Below are positions 60,382 to 64,000 of a stretch of DNA of 64,000 nt, one piece after another (positions within the stretch are counted from its first letter, which is position 1; every line of letters starts with the position of its first letter). The stretch is from an uncultured Pelagibacteraceae bacterium. Its GTDB lineage: Bacteria; Pseudomonadota; Alphaproteobacteria; Pelagibacterales; Pelagibacteraceae. The stretch lies in NCBI GenBank assembly GCA_902515095.1, contig CABXTC010000005.1, positions 1-64,000 on the forward strand. Reading direction: 5' to 3'. The translations under genes were made by a program, and so were the position numbers. The notes beneath the pieces are model-generated. The model was not told the DNA's origin. It searched no databases and was given only the letters and a program-made list of their open reading frames with translations.

Positions 60382-60996
60382 ATGGCAGATGAACCAACCA
60401 AACTAGATATATCTGATGAAATGATTGCCGAAAGGCGAGGTGGTTCAGGAAAAATGCCTGAGGATATGCCATCATGGATGGCTAGCTCTATAGTAAATAT
60501 TGATAAGTTCAGTAAATGGGTTGGCAATATTGTTTGCTGGATTTTAATGCCTTTAATTTTTGCAATGACTTACGAAGTTCTTGCAAGAAAATTATTTTTA
60601 GCTCCAACAATTTGGGCATATGACATAAGTCGATTTTTGTATGGAGCCTTATTCATGTTGGGTGCTGCATATGCTCTTTCTAAAGGAGTTCATATAAGAG
60701 CTGACTTTTTATACAGAAATTTTAAAACCAAAAACCAAGGCAAGATTGATTTTTGGTTGTATCTTTTATTTTATTTCCCAGGATTAATTGTTTTTCTATA
60801 CATGACCATTGGCTTTGTGGGCGAGTCGATTCAAAGAGGTGAAAAAGGTATGGATACTACCTGGATGCCCTACATGTGGCCTATTAAAACTTGTTTACTG
60901 GTGGGAATCATTTTTTTGTTAATTCAAGGAATTTCAGAACTATTTAAAAGTTACTGGGCTGCAACAAAAGGTAAATGGCCTGGAGATGATAAATGA
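60382..60996 (+). CDS. TRAP transporter small permease
   Basis: DctQ-like TM protein; ORF-track start (TTG at 60361) lies in terminator, ATG MADEPTK at 60382 preferred. Confidence 0.9.
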   Translation: MADEPTKLDISDEMIAERRGGSGKMPEDMPSWMASSIVNIDKFSKWVGNIVCWILMPLIFAMTYEVLARKLFLAPTIWAYDISRFLYGALFMLGAAYALSKGVHIRADFLYRNFKTKNQGKIDFWLYLLFYFPGLIVFLYMTIGFVGESIQRGEKGMDTTWMPYMWPIKTCLLVGIIFLLIQGISELFKSYWAATKGKWPGDDK

Positions 60997-62327
60997 TAGC
61001 TGAACTAATAGACCCAGCTATTTTAGGTTTTATTCTAGTTGGAGTAATGCTTTTTGCCATATTTGTAGGTTTTCCTATTTCGTTTACGTTAATCTTCTTA
61101 GGTTTTGTTTTTGGTTACTTAGGATTTGGTAAACTTGTTTTTTATTTAATGACCCTACAGTTCTCAATGGTCATGACCGAACAAACCCTTGCCGCCGTTC
61201 CACTCTTTGTCTTTATGGGAATAATGATGGAACAGGCTGGTTTAATGGAAAGATTATTTTCTTCATTCCAAATGATGTTAGCAAAAGTAAGAGGATCTTT
61301 ATATTATGCAGTTTTATTTGTTTCTGTAATTTTTGCTGCAGCAACAGGTATTGTTGGTGCATCTGTTACAATCTTAGGAATTATGGCTGCTAAGTCAATG
61401 AATAGATCAGGATATGATGTAAGACTTGCAGCTGGCACTATAACAGCTGGTGGAACTTTAGGAATATTAATTCCTCCAAGTATTATGCTTGTTGTTATGG
61501 GGCCAATTATGGAAATACCAGTAATTGATTTATTTGCTGCAGCTATAATTCCAGGAATTCTTCTTGCAAGTTTATACGCAGGCTATACCACAATTAGATG
61601 CATGATTAATCCTAAATTAGGACCAGTCATACCTGAAGACATGAGAGCTGCAAGCATGAAAGAGGTATGGATTGAATTTTTTTTAGGGTTAGTACCACCA
61701 GCAGCTTTAGTATTTGCGGCATTAGGAAGTATTTTGTTTGGGTTTGCCACACCAACAGAAGCAGCAGGTTGTGGAGCCATGGGTGCTTTACTTCTTTCGT
61801 TAGCTTACAAAAAATTAACTCTTCCAAAGTTACAAGAAGCATTAGTTAAAACATTAGAAATAACTGCATTGATAATGGTTTTGGTTGCGGCTTCAAATTT
61901 TTTTGGTGCTGTTTTTGCAAGACTAGGAACACCAACTTTATTAACTGAATTTTTATTAGGTCTAGAAATGAACAAATATCTTATTCTAGCAATGGTTATG
62001 GTAATGATATTTTTATTAGGATGGCCTTTAGAATGGGTGCCTATAGTAATGATTATCGTTCCAATAATATTACCATTGATTGAGGCATTAGGATTTAATT
62101 TAACCTGGTTTGCTATATTGGTTGCTGTCAATTTACAAACCGCCTGGCTTTCACCACCAGTAGCTTTATCAGCATACTTTTTAAAAGGAGTGGTTCCTGA
62201 ATGGGATCTTAAAGATATTTATTATGGAATGATGCAATTTATGGTCTTACAGTTAATAGGACTTATATTAATTATTATATTTCCTAAAATAGCTCTTTGG
62301 TTGCCAACTCTCTTATATGGACAGTAG
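60993..62327 (+). CDS. TRAP transporter large permease
   Basis: DctM-like: GILIPPSIMLVVMG; ATGIVGASVTILGIMAAKSM; 444 aa. Confidence 0.94.
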   Translation: MIAELIDPAILGFILVGVMLFAIFVGFPISFTLIFLGFVFGYLGFGKLVFYLMTLQFSMVMTEQTLAAVPLFVFMGIMMEQAGLMERLFSSFQMMLAKVRGSLYYAVLFVSVIFAAATGIVGASVTILGIMAAKSMNRSGYDVRLAAGTITAGGTLGILIPPSIMLVVMGPIMEIPVIDLFAAAIIPGILLASLYAGYTTIRCMINPKLGPVIPEDMRAASMKEVWIEFFLGLVPPAALVFAALGSILFGFATPTEAAGCGAMGALLLSLAYKKLTLPKLQEALVKTLEITALIMVLVAASNFFGAVFARLGTPTLLTEFLLGLEMNKYLILAMVMVMIFLLGWPLEWVPIVMIIVPIILPLIEALGFNLTWFAILVAVNLQTAWLSPPVALSAYFLKGVVPEWDLKDIYYGMMQFMVLQLIGLILIIIFPKIALWLPTLLYGQ

Positions 62328-62352
62328 AAAGTTAAAGTTTTATATTGTCTGA

Positions 62353-63810
62353 GTGAGTCCTCAAAATATAAAAAAAAATCTTACTAATTGGGATTTAGTT
62401 TCAGTAAATCCAATCGATAAAAATTGGGATTGGAAAGTTCTATTTTGCTTTTGGGGTATAAATATACAAAGTGTTATTGGTTTTTCATTGATCACTTCTC
62501 TTTATTTAATCTATGATCTCAATACTTTCATTGTATTTTTTGGAACAGCACTTGGAGCGCTACTAGTTTATATTTTTTCAAGCTGGATAGGAAAACCATC
62601 TCAAAAATATGGATTACCTTTCATTGTTTTGTTAAGATCATCATTTGGTATTACTGGTGCAAAATATTTTGGATTAATAAGATTTGTAGTTGGTGTTTTT
62701 TTATTTGGTATTCAAACATATTTTTTATCAAAAGCATTCAGTTATTTGATAAGAATAGCATTTTTTTCAATAGAACCTGTAATACTTGATAAAGAAATAT
62801 TTTTAATATTTTTTTTAGGAATGAATTTAATTGATTGGACTGCAATTATTATTGCAATAATTTTTCAAGGATTTTTATTTAGTGCTGGAATGAATGTAAA
62901 TAAAAAGATTATTATTTTTTCAGCTATCGCAGTGTATTTTGGAATGTTGTTATTTTTTTTATCAGTTTTACTTAGTGATGTTAAATTTACCTCTCAAGCT
63001 TTTTTAAACATACTTAATACTGAAAATTTTCTCAATAAGAATAATTTTGGACCATTAGTTACGGTAACAAGCACTGTGTTTGCATATTTTTCTATTATAA
63101 TTTTGAGTTTTGGAGATTTTTCAAGATATGTTAAAGATGAAAGCCAGCTTAAAAAAGGAAACCTTAGCTTAATTTTAAATTTATTAATCTTCTCTTTTTT
63201 TGCACTGTTTATTGTTTCAGGCATGGATGCTTTTTTGAAGCAAGATCCAGAAAATTTGAATAGAATATTAACAAATCCTACAGATATTCTTGGCAAATTA
63301 GATAATTTACAAGTGATAATTTTGGCTTTAGTTTTTATAATTATTGCTTCTGCGTCAACTAATTTGATAGTTAATTTTATTCCGTCCCAATATACTTTGG
63401 TAAACTTTTTACCTTTCTCTTTATCCATTAAGAGTGCGGGTATAATAATTGCAATTATGGGTTTTATAGTTGGAATATTTTGGCTAACTTTCCTGAGTCA
63501 AGTTGGAGCACTTTCTTTCATTGATACTTTTGGAGCTTTTTTTGGACCAATTTTTGGAATTATGATTTCTGATTTTTATTATATTCAAAAAAGTAAAATT
63601 AATAACAAAGATATATATTCTTTAGAAAAAGACGGAATTTATTATTACAGCGGAGGGTGGCATATAAAAGCAGTTTACTCTGTAATTTTAGGTTTTATTT
63701 TTTCAGCCTCAACAATATGGAATGCTAATTTGATGTTTCTTCAATCATTCTCTTGGATGATTGGTGCCTTTATAGCTGCTCTTACTTATTATTTACTAGC
63801 TAAAGAATAA
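62353..63810 (+). CDS. NCS1-family (purine/cytosine) permease, GTG start
   Basis: 12-TM length; LRSSFGITGAKYFGLIR; FGAFFGPIFGIMISDFYYI. Confidence 0.88.
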   Translation: MSPQNIKKNLTNWDLVSVNPIDKNWDWKVLFCFWGINIQSVIGFSLITSLYLIYDLNTFIVFFGTALGALLVYIFSSWIGKPSQKYGLPFIVLLRSSFGITGAKYFGLIRFVVGVFLFGIQTYFLSKAFSYLIRIAFFSIEPVILDKEIFLIFFLGMNLIDWTAIIIAIIFQGFLFSAGMNVNKKIIIFSAIAVYFGMLLFFLSVLLSDVKFTSQAFLNILNTENFLNKNNFGPLVTVTSTVFAYFSIIILSFGDFSRYVKDESQLKKGNLSLILNLLIFSFFALFIVSGMDAFLKQDPENLNRILTNPTDILGKLDNLQVIILALVFIIIASASTNLIVNFIPSQYTLVNFLPFSLSIKSAGIIIAIMGFIVGIFWLTFLSQVGALSFIDTFGAFFGPIFGIMISDFYYIQKSKINNKDIYSLEKDGIYYYSGGWHIKAVYSVILGFIFSASTIWNANLMFLQSFSWMIGAFIAALTYYLLAKE

Positions 63811-63814
63811 CCTA

Positions 63815-64000
63815 ATGGAAAAAATTATCTTTAACTTTAAAAACAGGACAGCAATTGTCACTGGGGGTGCCCAAGGATTTGGTTTAGATATTACAAAACG
63901 TTTTTTAAAATCTGGTGCAAAAGTAATAATATGGGATAATGAACCAAAAGCTATTGAAACCGCCATTAAAGATATAGATAATCCAAATTTAAGCTCTAAT
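63815..64000 (+). CDS. SDR family oxidoreductase, truncated by window end
   Basis: MEKIIFNFKNRTAIVTGGAQGFGLDITKRFLKSGAKVIIWDNE... Confidence 0.85.
   Translation, partial: MEKIIFNFKNRTAIVTGGAQGFGLDITKRFLKSGAKVIIWDNEPKAIETAIKDIDNPNLSSN

Noticed and set aside
62994-63428. 144-aa minus-strand ORF in the NCS1 permease
   Set aside because: Antisense to a coherent membrane protein; lysine-rich artefact.
1-64000. Mobile elements, prophage, CRISPR arrays, tRNA/rRNA genes
   Set aside because: None of the ORFs resembles transposase, integrase or phage structural genes, and no repeat array or tRNA-like sequence was noticed by eye; a tRNAscan/Infernal run would be needed to exclude RNAs fully.

Overview
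This is a 64 kb AT-rich, very gene-dense window that looks like a SAR11/Pelagibacterales-type marine alphaproteobacterial chromosome. The assignment is inferred from gene content, low GC and very short spacers. I saw no rRNA, tRNA, CRISPR array, prophage or IS element. Main blocks: (1) DMGDH-like/GcvT oxidoreductase with etfB, etfA and ETF-QO; (2) hisI, folE, acuI-like and LysR genes; (3) an iron(III) ABC operon behind a Fur-box-like array, with a missed cysteine-containing microprotein; (4) azlCD, redox genes, cytochrome b561/c'; (5) a TPP riboswitch filling the gap before a thiV-like sodium:solute symporter; (6) an ABC exporter whose start codon lies in a perfect hairpin; (7) a DmdA-like demethylase, isocitrate lyase and a divergent RamB/ScfR-like regulator separated by a TTTACA/TGTAAA operator-like array; (8) rseP, HU, amtB, recX, cysQ, mnmA, metC-like genes and a pabB-pabA-pabC set; (9) a sulfonate/sulfite island (aprM-aprB-aprA, two unknown small proteins, TauE, YeiH-like exporter, suyB/suyA, xsc); (10) a TRAP transporter and an NCS1 permease. 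Ten small ORFs under 60 aa, absent from the supplied ORF track, were read by eye. The best leads are the sulfonate island and its unknown small proteins, the 27-aa highly basic peptide, the iron-operon microprotein, the aceA/regulator operator array, and the riboswitch and hairpin leaders. All family names come from recognising motifs in the sequence; no database search was run.
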